Source: Pseudomonadota bacterium (GTDB lineage Bacteria > Pseudomonadota > Gammaproteobacteria > Burkholderiales > Burkholderiaceae_C). Taken from it: a stretch of 37,260 nt of DNA. The translations under genes and the position numbers were made by a program. The stretch covers positions 1-37,260 of the forward strand of contig JAJYTY010000012.1 in assembly GCA_021792835.1 (NCBI GenBank), written 5' to 3'. How positions within the stretch are numbered: position 1 is the stretch's first letter; each line of letters starts with the position of its first letter. Positions 7,212 through 15,411 of the stretch are shown in pieces. The notes beneath the pieces were generated by a model. It was given only the letters and a program-made list of their open reading frames with translations, did no database searches and was not told where the DNA came from.

Positions 7212-8189
7212 ATGGCCTTCGCCCGCGACCCCCAAAGCCGGCGCGCGGCCTCCGCGGCCGATGCGAACGCCCCCGGCTGGGCGCGCGACCGCGAGCGCAG
7301 CAACGCCCTCATGCTGCGCGTGATGACCTGGATCTCGCTGCGCCTGGGGCGCGCGCCGGCGCGCGTGGTGCTGTGGGGAATCGCAGCGTATTTCCTCGCC
7401 TTCGCCCCTGTTGCTCGCCGCGGCTCACGGGCCTACCTGACGCGGGTGCTGGGGCGGCCCCCGAGCTGGCGCGAGCGCTTCGGGCATATCCATGCCTTCG
7501 CGTCGACCGTGCACGATCGCGTGTTCCTGCTCAACGACCGCACCGACCTGTTCGACATCCGCTGCCACGGCGTCGAGCACATCGAGGCCGCGCTGCGGCC
7601 CGGACGCGGGGCGCTGCTGCTGGGCGCCCACTTCGGCAGCTTCGAGGTGCTGCGCGCGGTGGGACAGCTGCGGGGCCGGCTGCGCGTGTCGCTGCTGATG
7701 TACCCGGACAACGCGCGCAAGATCAACGCCGCGCTGCACGCCATCAACCCGGCGGCCGGGCAGGACATCATCGCGCTGGGGCGCGCGGACTCGATGCTGC
7801 GCGTCGGCGAGGCGCTGGACGCCGGCGGCGTGGTCGGGATCCTCGCCGACCGCTCGCTGCACGAACGCGACGTGGCGCGCCGCGGCTTCCTGGGCGCCGA
7901 GGCTTCGTGGCCGCTGGGGCCGCTGCGCATCGCGGCGCTGCTCGGGCGCCCGGTACTGTTCATGGCAGGCGTGTACAGAGGCGGCAACCGCTACGAGGTG
8001 GTGTTCGAGGCGCTGGCCGATTTCTCCGGGGTCGCGCGCGCGCAGCGCGCCGCGCGCGTCGACGCCGCGCTCGGGCGCTATGTGGAGCTGCTCGAGCAGC
8101 AGTGCCGCGCCGCGCCGGACAACTGGTTCAATTTCTTCGACTTCTGGGAAGACCCGGCGTGCGCACGCGGGGCCTCGTCGCCGCGTTGA
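7212..8189 (+). CDS. LpxL/HtrB-like lysophospholipid acyltransferase (acyltransferase part of ApeJ)
   Basis: This is a 325-residue protein of the lipid A biosynthesis acyltransferase family. The hallmark HX4(D/E) motif appears as LLGAHFGSFEVL (H then E five residues on), and a membrane-proximal hydrophobic stretch lies near residues 50-70. It is expected to act at the inner membrane, transferring an acyl chain, possibly the finished polyene, from ACP to a lipid or glycolipid. In Escherichia-type APE clusters this domain is fused to a family 2 glycosyltransferase (ApeJ). Here it stands alone, and a separate glycosyltransferase gene occurs at 15412. It starts three bases after the dehydratase stop. 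Confidence 0.85.
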   Translation: MAFARDPQSRRAASAADANAPGWARDRERSNALMLRVMTWISLRLGRAPARVVLWGIAAYFLAFAPVARRGSRAYLTRVLGRPPSWRERFGHIHAFASTVHDRVFLLNDRTDLFDIRCHGVEHIEAALRPGRGALLLGAHFGSFEVLRAVGQLRGRLRVSLLMYPDNARKINAALHAINPAAGQDIIALGRADSMLRVGEALDAGGVVGILADRSLHERDVARRGFLGAEASWPLGPLRIAALLGRPVLFMAGVYRGGNRYEVVFEALADFSGVARAQRAARVDAALGRYVELLEQQCRAAPDNWFNFFDFWEDPACARGASSPR

Positions 8190-8194
8190 TTTCC

Positions 8195-8800
8195 ATGCCC
8201 GCTGCCCTGCGTCGCCTGCCTGCGCGTGCGGCCTGCGCCGCCGCCGGCATCGTTGCCTGCGTGCTGGCCGGTGCGCCCGCGTTCGCGCAGCCCTGGGGCC
8301 TGCAGCCCCTGATGCACGAGCTCGCCGCGCGCAAGTCGGGGCGCGCCCGTTTCGTCGAGACCAAGACCCTGCACATGCTCGACGCGCCGATCCGCTCGTC
8401 GGGCACCCTGCGATTCGCGGCTCCCGACTACCTGGAGATGCGCACCGTCGAGCCCGCGCCGCAGCGCGTGGTCGTGCAAGCCGGCCAGGTGAGCCTGGAG
8501 CTCGACGGGCGCACGCGCAGCTTCAGCCTGGACGCGCATCCGGAGATCGCATCCCTGGTCGACGGCATCCGCTCCACTCTCGACGGCGACCTCGCCGGGC
8601 TGCGCCGGGAGTACATCACGCGGCTGCGCGGCAGCCGGCGGCTGTGGACCCTCGTGCTCGTGCCGCGCCAGGCGGCGGCGCGCGCGCAGGTCAGCGAGAT
8701 CGATGTCAGCGGGTCCGGCGCGTCGGTGCTCAGCATCGCGGTGTTCGAGACCGACGGCGACCGCTCGCTGATGACCCTGCACGAGCTCGGTCCGCCGTGA
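8195..8800 (+). CDS. LolA-like outer-membrane lipoprotein carrier (ApeL-like), secreted
   Basis: This is a 201-residue protein with a Sec signal peptide: positive N-terminus MPAALRRLPARAA, a hydrophobic core, and the likely cleavage AGAPAFA|QP near residue 29. The mature part has the features of LolA-like carriers (LQPLMHELAARKSGRARFVE, then alternating beta strands). It would carry a hydrophobic lipid across the periplasm, in partnership with the MMPL exporter encoded next. I chose the ATG at 8195, 5 bases after the previous stop, because it gives a clean signal peptide. An in-frame GTG at 8159 is possible. Its stop overlaps the GTG of the exporter gene. Confidence 0.82.
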   Translation: MPAALRRLPARAACAAAGIVACVLAGAPAFAQPWGLQPLMHELAARKSGRARFVETKTLHMLDAPIRSSGTLRFAAPDYLEMRTVEPAPQRVVVQAGQVSLELDGRTRSFSLDAHPEIASLVDGIRSTLDGDLAGLRREYITRLRGSRRLWTLVLVPRQAAARAQVSEIDVSGSGASVLSIAVFETDGDRSLMTLHELGPP

Positions 8801-11800
8801 AAGGCAGACGCCGGATCGTCCTGTGGTCGTGGCTGGCGCTGCTCGCCGCGGGACTCGGCGTGATCGCGCACGCGCGCTTCTCGGCCGACATGTCGGCCTT
8901 CCTGCCGCGCGCGCCGGATGCGCGCCAGCGCGTGCTGGTCGAGCAGCTGCGCGACGGGCTGGTGTCGCGCATCGTGCTGGTGGGAATCGACGGTGCCGAC
9001 GCGCGCGCGCGCGCCAGGGTGTCGACCCTGCTTGCCGGGCGTCTGCGGGCTACGCCCGAATTCGCCGCGGTGGAGAACGGGCAGTCGACGCGTGGCGCGC
9101 GGGATTTCGAGTTCGCCTACGCGCACCGGTACCTGCTGGACTCCGGGCCGACGCCGGAGGACTTCCGTCCCGCGGCGCTGCACCGGGCCATCGGCGAGGC
9201 CATCGCGCGATTGGCCTCGCCGATGGGCAGCGGCCTGCAGCGCCTGCTGCCCTCCGATCCTACCGGCGCGACGCTGCGCTGGCTGGGTCGTGTCGCCCCC
9301 ACGGAGCAGCCGCGGCTGCTCGACGGAGTCTGGGCCTCGCCCGACGGGCGGCGGGCGCTGCTGCTGCTGGTCACGCGCGCCGCGGGCACCGACACCGACG
9401 CGCAGCAGCGCGCGCTGCAGCTGCTGCACCAGGCCTTCGAGGCCGCGCGCGGGGCCAGCGGCAGCGCCGCCGCGCCCACCCGGCTGGTGCTCGGCGGCCC
9501 GCCGGTGTTCGCGGTGCATTCGCGCGATGCCATCGAGCGCGCGGTGACCCGCGTGAGCCTGCTCGGCGCCAGCCTGATCGTCGTGCTGCTGCTGCTGGTG
9601 TACCGCTCGCTGCCGCTGCTGGCGGCGGGGTTGCTGCCGGTGTTCAGCGGAGTGGTTGCCGCCACCGCCGCGGTGGCGCTGGGCTTCGGGGTCGTGCAAG
9701 GCATCACGCTGGGCTTCGGCACCACCTTGATGGGTGAGGCGGTGGACTATTCGATCTACCTGTTCGTGCAGTCCGGAGAAGTCCCCAGCGGCGGCCGCGA
9801 GGCCTGGATCGAGGGCTTCTGGCCGACCGTGCGCCTGGGCATGCTGACCTCGGTGGTCGGCTTCGCCAGCCTGCTGCTGTCCGACTTCCCCGGGCTGGCG
9901 CAGATCGGCGCCTATTCGATCGCCGGGCTGCTCGGCGCGGCGGCCGTCACCCGCTTCGTGCTGCCGCAACTGCTGCCAGGCTCGCCTGGCCTGCGCGACC
10001 TGAGCGGCGTCGGACAGCGCCTGCTGCGTGTCGTGCAGCAGTTGCGACGCCTGCGCTGGTTGCTGCCGCTGCTGGCCTTGGCGTCGCTGGCGGTGCTCGC
10101 GTCGCAGCGTGCGCATGTGTGGAATCCCCGGCTGTCGGCGCTGAGTCCGATCCCGCGCAGCATGCTGGCTGTCGATGCGCAACTGCGCAGTGAGATCGGC
10201 GCTCCCGACTCGGGGCAGCTGGTCGCGGTGCAGGGGGCCACGCAGCAACAGGTGCTGCAGGACGCGCAGGCGCTGGCGCCGCGCCTGCGGGACTTGCAGC
10301 GCCGCGGCGCGATCGGCGGCTTCGACAGTCCGGCGCGCTACCTGCCCGGCGAGGCGGCGCAGCGCGCGCGTCAGCTCGCGCTGCCCGACGCGCAGCGACT
10401 GCGTGCCGACGTGCGCGCGGCGGTGCGCGGGCTGCCGGTCGACGCCAAGGTGTTCGAGCCCTTCGTCGCCGACGTGGCGGCGGCGCGGCACGCGCCGCTG
10501 CTGCGGCGGCGCGACTTCGCCGGCACATCCTTCGCCCTGGCGCTCGACGGCATGCTGCTGCGCGGCCGCGACGGGCGCTGGACCGCGCTGCTGCCGCTGC
10601 GCGCGCCGGCGCACGGCGCGCTCGACGTGCAGGCACTGCGCGAGGAGTTGCGCGGCACGGCGGCCCACTATGTCGACCTCGGCGCGACCAGCAACCGTCT
10701 CTACCGGGACTACCTGCGCACGGCCATCTGGCTGTCGCTGGGCGGCCTCGCGGGCATCGGCCTGCTGCTGCTGGCGACACTGCGTTCGCCGCGCCGTGTC
10801 GCGCGGGTGCTGGCACCGCTGGTGGTGGCGGTGCTGGTGCTGGCGGCCGCGCTGGTGCTGCTCGGGGTGCGGCTGACCCTGCTGCATCTGGTGGGCATGA
10901 TGCTGGTGGTCGCGGTCGGCTCGAACTACGCGCTGTTCTTCGAGCGCGGCGAGCGCGAAGGCGGCATCGCGCCGCGCACGTTGGCCTCGCTGGTGTTCGC
11001 CAACCTGAGCACCGTCGCCGGCTTCGCGCCGCTGCTGCTCGCGGGGGTGCCGGTGCTCAGTTCGCTGGGCGCCACCGTGGCGCCAGGGGCGATGCTGGCC
11101 TTGCTGTTCTCGGCGATGGCCTCGAAGGGCGATGCGGATGGCGCGCCTGCGCCGGCTGCCGCGCCCGCCTCGCCCCCGCCCGTGCCTGCGAAGGACGAGC
11201 CGGTGGGGCGCGATGCCGCGACCCCGCCGCTGCTGGACGGCGTCGCCGCGGTGCACGTCATCGCGCTCGGACTGCTGCTGGCGCGGCCGCTGCTCTGGCC
11301 GTGGGCGCTGGCGGCGGTGCTGCTGGCGCACGGCGTGGTCACGCTGCTGGTGCTGAGTCCGCGCACGCGCTGGCTCGGGCCCAACCTGGTGCGCCTGCCG
11401 CCGCGCCACGCCGCGCTCGGCGAGGTGGCGATCACGCTGGACGACGGGCCGGATCCGCAGGTCACCCCCGCGGTGCTGGACATCCTGGACGCACACGGCG
11501 CGAAGGCCAGTTTCTTTTGCATCGGGGAGCGCGTGGCACGGCACCCGGAGCTGGCGCGCGAGATGATTCGCCGCGGCCACCGGGTGGAGAACCATTCGGC
11601 CCGCCATCGCCACGATTTCGCGCTGCTCGGGCCGCGCGGATACCGGGCCGAACTGGCCGCGGGCCAGGCGCTGATCGAGGCGGCCACCGGCGTGGCGCCG
11701 AGCTGGTTCCGCGCTCCGGCGGGCTTTCGCAACCCGATGTGCTGGCCGGCCATGCGCCGGCTGGGCCTGCACCTGGCGTCGTGGACCCGGCGCGGCTTCG

Positions 11801-12033
11801 ACACCCGCGACGGCGACCCGCGGCGGGTGCTGGCGCGGCTCGCTCGCGGCCTCGCGGCCGGGGACATCGTGCTGCTGCACGACGGCCACAGCGCGCGTAC
11901 CGCGCGCGGGGGGCCGGTGGTCCTCGAGGTGCTGCCGCAACTGCTCGAGCTGCTGCAGCGGCGAGGTCTGCGCGGGGTCGCGCTGCCGCGCCCCGGCGAG
12001 CATCCCGGCGAGCATCCCGGCGAGCAGGCCTGA
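8797..12033 (+). CDS. MMPL/RND-family exporter fused to a NodB-type polysaccharide deacetylase (ApeM-like)
   Basis: This is a 1078-residue protein with a GTG start overlapping the LolA-like gene stop (GTGA). Residues 1 to about 776 form a complete two-half MMPL exporter: TM1 at 8-25, periplasmic loop, TM bundle ~249-400 with GEAVDYSIYLF, second loop after ~420-440, and TM bundle ~640-775 with VAVGSNYALFF. A short Ala/Pro linker (777-810) and a two-helix membrane hairpin (815-855) lead to a NodB homology domain (~870-1065). All five NodB motifs are present: TLDDGPDP (D882, D883), NHSARH (H933, H937), RAPAG, a DTRDGDP region, and LLHDGH (H1028). The exporter should move the polyene lipid out of the inner membrane. 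The deacetylase would act on an N- or O-acetylated sugar. Such a fusion is unusual to me. Confidence 0.88.
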   Translation: MKGRRRIVLWSWLALLAAGLGVIAHARFSADMSAFLPRAPDARQRVLVEQLRDGLVSRIVLVGIDGADARARARVSTLLAGRLRATPEFAAVENGQSTRGARDFEFAYAHRYLLDSGPTPEDFRPAALHRAIGEAIARLASPMGSGLQRLLPSDPTGATLRWLGRVAPTEQPRLLDGVWASPDGRRALLLLVTRAAGTDTDAQQRALQLLHQAFEAARGASGSAAAPTRLVLGGPPVFAVHSRDAIERAVTRVSLLGASLIVVLLLLVYRSLPLLAAGLLPVFSGVVAATAAVALGFGVVQGITLGFGTTLMGEAVDYSIYLFVQSGEVPSGGREAWIEGFWPTVRLGMLTSVVGFASLLLSDFPGLAQIGAYSIAGLLGAAAVTRFVLPQLLPGSPGLRDLSGVGQRLLRVVQQLRRLRWLLPLLALASLAVLASQRAHVWNPRLSALSPIPRSMLAVDAQLRSEIGAPDSGQLVAVQGATQQQVLQDAQALAPRLRDLQRRGAIGGFDSPARYLPGEAAQRARQLALPDAQRLRADVRAAVRGLPVDAKVFEPFVADVAAARHAPLLRRRDFAGTSFALALDGMLLRGRDGRWTALLPLRAPAHGALDVQALREELRGTAAHYVDLGATSNRLYRDYLRTAIWLSLGGLAGIGLLLLATLRSPRRVARVLAPLVVAVLVLAAALVLLGVRLTLLHLVGMMLVVAVGSNYALFFERGEREGGIAPRTLASLVFANLSTVAGFAPLLLAGVPVLSSLGATVAPGAMLALLFSAMASKGDADGAPAPAAAPASPPPVPAKDEPVGRDAATPPLLDGVAAVHVIALGLLLARPLLWPWALAAVLLAHGVVTLLVLSPRTRWLGPNLVRLPPRHAALGEVAITLDDGPDPQVTPAVLDILDAHGAKASFFCIGERVARHPELAREMIRRGHRVENHSARHRHDFALLGPRGYRAELAAGQALIEAATGVAPSWFRAPAGFRNPMCWPAMRRLGLHLASWTRRGFDTRDGDPRRVLARLARGLAAGDIVLLHDGHSARTARGGPVVLEVLPQLLELLQRRGLRGVALPRPGEHPGEHPGEQA
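11992..12027 (+). repeat. Three tandem 12-base repeats at the exporter-deacetylase 3' end
   Basis: The unit CCCGGCGAGCAT occurs three times in tandem (the last ends CAG), encoding PGEHPGEHPGEQ just before the stop codon at 12031. It is in frame, so copy-number change would only lengthen or shorten the C-terminal tail. Confidence 0.85.
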
Positions 12034-12094
12034 GGCATCCGGCGAGGCGCGTGCGCACCGCCGCCGCGCGGCTTCGATACAGTAGCGACGCATC

Positions 12095-13336
12095 ATGGCT
12101 TTCACCGTTCCCTTCCCGCCGCCGCTGCGCCTGGCCCACGCCAGCGCCGTCAGCTGTCTCGGCGCCGGCCTGAGCGCGCACGCGCAGGCGCTGCGCGGCG
12201 CCGGCTCGGGGCTGGCGCCGTGCGGCTTCGACACCGTGGATCTGCCCACCTGGGTCGGCGAGGTCGCGGGTGTCGACGCGCTGCGCCTGCCGCCCGGGCT
12301 CGCCGAGTTCGACTGCCGCAACAACCGGCTCGCCGAGATGGCGCTGCGGCAGGACGGTTTCGCCGAGGCCGTGCAGCGCGCAGTGGCGCGTCACGGCGCG
12401 TCGCGCGTGGGCCTGTTCGTCGGTACCAGCACCTCGGGCATCCTGCAGACCGAGCAGGCCTACCGTCGGCGCGACGAGCGCGGCGCGCTGCCGGCCGACT
12501 TTCACTACGCCGGCACGCACGGCGCGGCGTCGCTGGCCGCGTACCTGGGCCGGCGCTTCGGGCTGCAAGGACCGGCGGGCGTGATCTCGTCGGCCTGCTC
12601 GTCCAGCGCCAAGGTGTTCGCGACCGCGCAACGCATGATCGCCACGGGGCTGGTCGATTGCGCGGTGGTGGGCGGGGTCGACAGCCTGTGCCTGACCACG
12701 TTGTACGGCTTCAACGCGCTGGAGCTGCTGTCGCAGCAGCCGTGCCGGCCTTTCGATGCAGCGCGCGACGGCCTGTCTCTCGGGGAGGCGGCGGCCTTCG
12801 TGCTGCTGGAGCGGGCGACGCCCGACGCCGCCGCCGACGATGTGCTGCTGCTCGGCGCCGGCGAGTCCAGCGACGCCCACCACATGTCGGCGCCGCGCCC
12901 CGACGGGCTCGGCGCGCGCATCGCGATGCAGCAGGCGCTGGCGCAGGCCGGCGTGCCGCCGCGGCGCGTCGACTACATCAACCTGCACGGCACGGCGACG
13001 CCGAGCAACGACTCCAGCGAGGGCCGCGCGGTCGCCGAGCTGTTCGGCGCCGGCGTCGCCTGCAGCTCCACGAAGGGCGCCACCGGGCACACGCTGGGCG
13101 CTGCCGGGGGCCTGGAAGCGGTGCTGTGCCTGCTGGCCTTGCGCGAGGGCCTGGTGCCGGGCAGCCCCGGCACCGGCGCGCTCGACCCCGCCATCGCCGG
13201 CGACGGCGCACTCGACTACCGCACCCGGCCGCAAGCCGCGCGCGTCGGCCTGGCGCTGAGCAACTCCTTCGGTTTCGGCGGCACCAACTGCAGCCTGCTG
13301 CTGGGGCGCCTCGATGCCTGGAGGGCCCGGTCATGA
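12095..13336 (+). CDS. Beta-ketoacyl synthase (ApeO-like, ketosynthase of the KS-CLF pair)
   Basis: This is a 413-residue condensing enzyme with all catalytic residues: C168 in SSACSSSAKVFATA, H298 in NLHGTATPSNDSS, and H332 in STKGATGHTLGAAGG. It ends with NSFGFGGTNCS. It is immediately followed, with an ATGA overlap, by a truncated-looking ketosynthase homologue that matches the ApeC chain-length factor. This is the paired organisation of ApeO/ApeC, where the heterodimer extends the polyene by malonyl units. A 61-base gap precedes it, with GATACAGT at about 12076-12083 as a weak -10 candidate, so it may begin a transcript of its own. Confidence 0.9.
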   Translation: MAFTVPFPPPLRLAHASAVSCLGAGLSAHAQALRGAGSGLAPCGFDTVDLPTWVGEVAGVDALRLPPGLAEFDCRNNRLAEMALRQDGFAEAVQRAVARHGASRVGLFVGTSTSGILQTEQAYRRRDERGALPADFHYAGTHGAASLAAYLGRRFGLQGPAGVISSACSSSAKVFATAQRMIATGLVDCAVVGGVDSLCLTTLYGFNALELLSQQPCRPFDAARDGLSLGEAAAFVLLERATPDAAADDVLLLGAGESSDAHHMSAPRPDGLGARIAMQQALAQAGVPPRRVDYINLHGTATPSNDSSEGRAVAELFGAGVACSSTKGATGHTLGAAGGLEAVLCLLALREGLVPGSPGTGALDPAIAGDGALDYRTRPQAARVGLALSNSFGFGGTNCSLLLGRLDAWRARS

Positions 13337-14154
13337 CTGCCTTGGTTGCGCGAATCGGCGGCATCGGGGTGCTCGGCCCGGGGCTTGGCGATTGGGCGGA
13401 GGCGGCCGCAGTGCTGCGTGGCGCGCGCGAGCACGAGCCGCGGCGCACCGAACTTCCGGTGCCGCAGCTGCTGCCGGCGGCCGAGCGCCGTCGCGCCACC
13501 GCCGCCGTCAAGCTCACGCTGGCCAGCGGCCTGCAGGCGCTGGCCATGGCGCAGCGCGGTGCCGAAGAGCTGCGCACCGTGTTCGCCACCACAGGGGGCG
13601 ACGGACAGAACTGCCATGCGCTGTGCGAGACCCTGGCGTCTCCCGAGCGCCTGGTGTCGCCCACGCGCTTCCACAACTCCGTGCACAACGCCGCGTCCGG
13701 CTACTGGGGCATCGCCACCCACTCGATGGCGCCGTCGACGGTGATCTGCGCCGCGCACGACGGCAGTTTCGCCGCCGGGTTGCTGGAGGCGCTGGTCCAG
13801 GTGGCCACCTGCGGCGAGGAGGTGCTGTTGCTGAGCTACGACACCGACTATCCCGAGCCGCTGCGCAGCGTGCGGCCGATTCCGGACTGCTTCGCCGTGG
13901 CACTGCTGCTGGCGCCCGATGGCGCCGATGCGCAGGACGCGGGGCAGGCGCGCATCGAACTCGACCCCACCGCGCCGCTCACCGACGCGGCCGCCGACAG
14001 CCTGCCGCAGGGGCAGCTGGAGGCGATGCGCCGCGCCTTTCCCGCCGCCCGCGCGCTGCCGCTGCTGCGGCGCGTCGCGCTGCGCGAGTCGGGCAGCGTG
14101 GCGCTCGACTACCTGCTCGATCGGCGCCTGCTGCTGCGCCTGCAGGCATGCTGA
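13333..14154 (+). CDS. Ketosynthase-like chain-length factor (ApeC-like)
   Basis: This 273-residue protein resembles only the N-terminal half of a ketosynthase (IGGIGVLGPGLGDW start, then RFHNSVHNAASGYW). At the place of the nucleophile it has ICAAHDGSFAAG, where the cysteine position appears to be occupied by histidine. The C-terminal HGT-type motif is absent because the protein stops early. This fits the ApeC family annotated as beta-ketoacyl synthase chain length factor, the non-catalytic partner of the preceding ketosynthase. The start overlaps the preceding stop, and its own stop overlaps the next start, so partners would be made in equal amounts. My alignment around the lost cysteine is by eye. 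Confidence 0.83.
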   Translation: MTALVARIGGIGVLGPGLGDWAEAAAVLRGAREHEPRRTELPVPQLLPAAERRRATAAVKLTLASGLQALAMAQRGAEELRTVFATTGGDGQNCHALCETLASPERLVSPTRFHNSVHNAASGYWGIATHSMAPSTVICAAHDGSFAAGLLEALVQVATCGEEVLLLSYDTDYPEPLRSVRPIPDCFAVALLLAPDGADAQDAGQARIELDPTAPLTDAAADSLPQGQLEAMRRAFPAARALPLLRRVALRESGSVALDYLLDRRLLLRLQAC

Positions 14155-14651
14155 ACCCGGCGGGGCCCGACCTCGATCAGGCGTGGATCGCATCGCGCCT
14201 TCCCCATGGCGGGCGCATGTGCCTGCTCGAGCGCGTGCTGGCGTGGGACGCCGCGCAGGTCGTGTGCCGGGCCGACAACCATCGCGATCCGCAGCACCCG
14301 CTGCGCCAGTTCGGGCGTCTCGGCGCCGCCTGCGGGGTCGAATACGCCGCGCAGGCCATGGCCCTGCACTGCGTGCTGGCCGACGAGGCTCCCGGCGGCG
14401 GGGCCGCGCCCGGCTCGCCCGCCGCCCCGCGCCCGGGCATGCTGGTCGGCGTGCGCGACCTGCGGCTGCGCGTGACGCGACTGGACGATGTCGCGGGGCC
14501 GCTGCAGGTGCGCGCCGAGCGCCTGGGGGCCGGCGAGGAGCTGCTGCTGTACGCTTTCAGCGTGTTCGCCGGGCCACGCCTGCTGCTCGACGGAAGGGCC
14601 TCGATCCTGCTCGGCCGCGGCGCCGGGCCGCGCGACGCCGCCTCGCCATGA
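14148..14651 (+). CDS. Second hotdog-fold 3-hydroxyacyl-ACP dehydratase (ApeP-like)
   Basis: This is a 167-residue hotdog-fold protein. The N-terminal LPHGGRMCLLERVLAWD carries the histidine, and the helix FGRLGAACGVEYAAQAMALH carries a conserved glutamate, as in FabA/ApeP-type dehydratases. The ATG at 14148 overlaps the chain-length factor end by 7 bases. It ends with an ATGA overlap into the ketoreductase. It probably pairs with the FabZ-like protein encoded at 6882 to form the functional dehydratase. The internal Gly/Pro/Ala-rich loop (about residues 82-97) is longer than I would expect and may be lineage-specific. Confidence 0.82.
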   Translation: MLNPAGPDLDQAWIASRLPHGGRMCLLERVLAWDAAQVVCRADNHRDPQHPLRQFGRLGAACGVEYAAQAMALHCVLADEAPGGGAAPGSPAAPRPGMLVGVRDLRLRVTRLDDVAGPLQVRAERLGAGEELLLYAFSVFAGPRLLLDGRASILLGRGAGPRDAASP

Positions 14652-15400
14652 ACTCCGACCTCGACTCCTCCCGACCCCTGCCGCGCCGCGCGCTGGTCAC
14701 CGGCGGCAGCGGCGGCATCGGCGCCGCCGTGTGCGCCGCGCTGGCGGCCGCCGGGCTGCGCGTGATCGTGCACGCCAATACCCGTCTCGACCACGCGCAG
14801 GTGCTGGCCGGGCAATTGCGCGCCGAAGGTGGCGAGGCCGAGGCGGTGGCCTTCGACCTGCGCGACGCGAAAGCCACCGCGCAGGCGCTCGCCGGACTGC
14901 TCGAGGACGGTCCGATCCAGGTGCTGGTGAACAACGCCGGGGTGCACGACGACGCGGTGTTTCCCGGCATGCGCCAGGAGCAGTGGGAGCGTGTGATCGA
15001 CGTCTCGCTCAACGGCTTCTACCGCGTTACGCAGCCGCTGATGCTGCCGATGATCCGCACGCGTTGGGGGCGCGTCATCACCATCACCTCGGTGTCGGCG
15101 ATCCTCGGCAACCGCGGGCAGGTGAACTATGCCGCAGCCAAGGGTGCGCTGCATGCGGCCACGCGCTCGCTGGCGCTGGAGGTGGCCAGTCGCGGAATCA
15201 CCGTCAACGCGGTTGCGCCGGGGATCATCGACACCCCGATGAGCGAGGGCCACTTCGACCGCGAGACCATCGCCCGTCTGGTGCCGGCGCAGCGCGCCGG
15301 CACGCCCGCCGAGGTGGCCGACCTGGTGGCCTTCCTGGCCTCGGAGCGCGCCGGCTACATCAACGGACAGGTGATCTCGATCAACGGCGCGATGGCCTGA
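14648..15400 (+). CDS. 3-oxoacyl-ACP reductase, SDR family (FabG/ApeQ-like)
   Basis: This is a 250-residue short-chain dehydrogenase/reductase. The NADP-binding motif TGGSGGIG is at residues 18-25, NNAG lies after strand 4, the catalytic triad is S148, Y161 and K165 (VNYAAAKGA), and the C-terminus INGQVISINGAMA is typical of FabG. It would reduce the 3-keto group after each condensation, before dehydration. It is the last gene of the rightward cluster and ends 11 bases before the convergent glycosyltransferase gene. With two dehydratases and no enoyl reductase nearby, the set is what is needed to make a fully conjugated chain. Confidence 0.92.
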   Translation: MNSDLDSSRPLPRRALVTGGSGGIGAAVCAALAAAGLRVIVHANTRLDHAQVLAGQLRAEGGEAEAVAFDLRDAKATAQALAGLLEDGPIQVLVNNAGVHDDAVFPGMRQEQWERVIDVSLNGFYRVTQPLMLPMIRTRWGRVITITSVSAILGNRGQVNYAAAKGALHAATRSLALEVASRGITVNAVAPGIIDTPMSEGHFDRETIARLVPAQRAGTPAEVADLVAFLASERAGYINGQVISINGAMA

Positions 15401-15411
15401 AGCCGCGCTTG

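Noticed and set aside
11992-12027. Tandem repeat as a phase-variation tract
   Set aside because: The unit is 12 bases and in frame, so slippage would not switch the gene off; only the tail length would change.
8428-12324. 1298-residue open frame on the reverse strand opposite the exporter-deacetylase gene
   Set aside because: It is rich in Gln, Arg and His with no recognisable domain, and mirrors the coding frame of a clear MMPL-NodB protein. Long antisense frames are expected in GC-rich codons.
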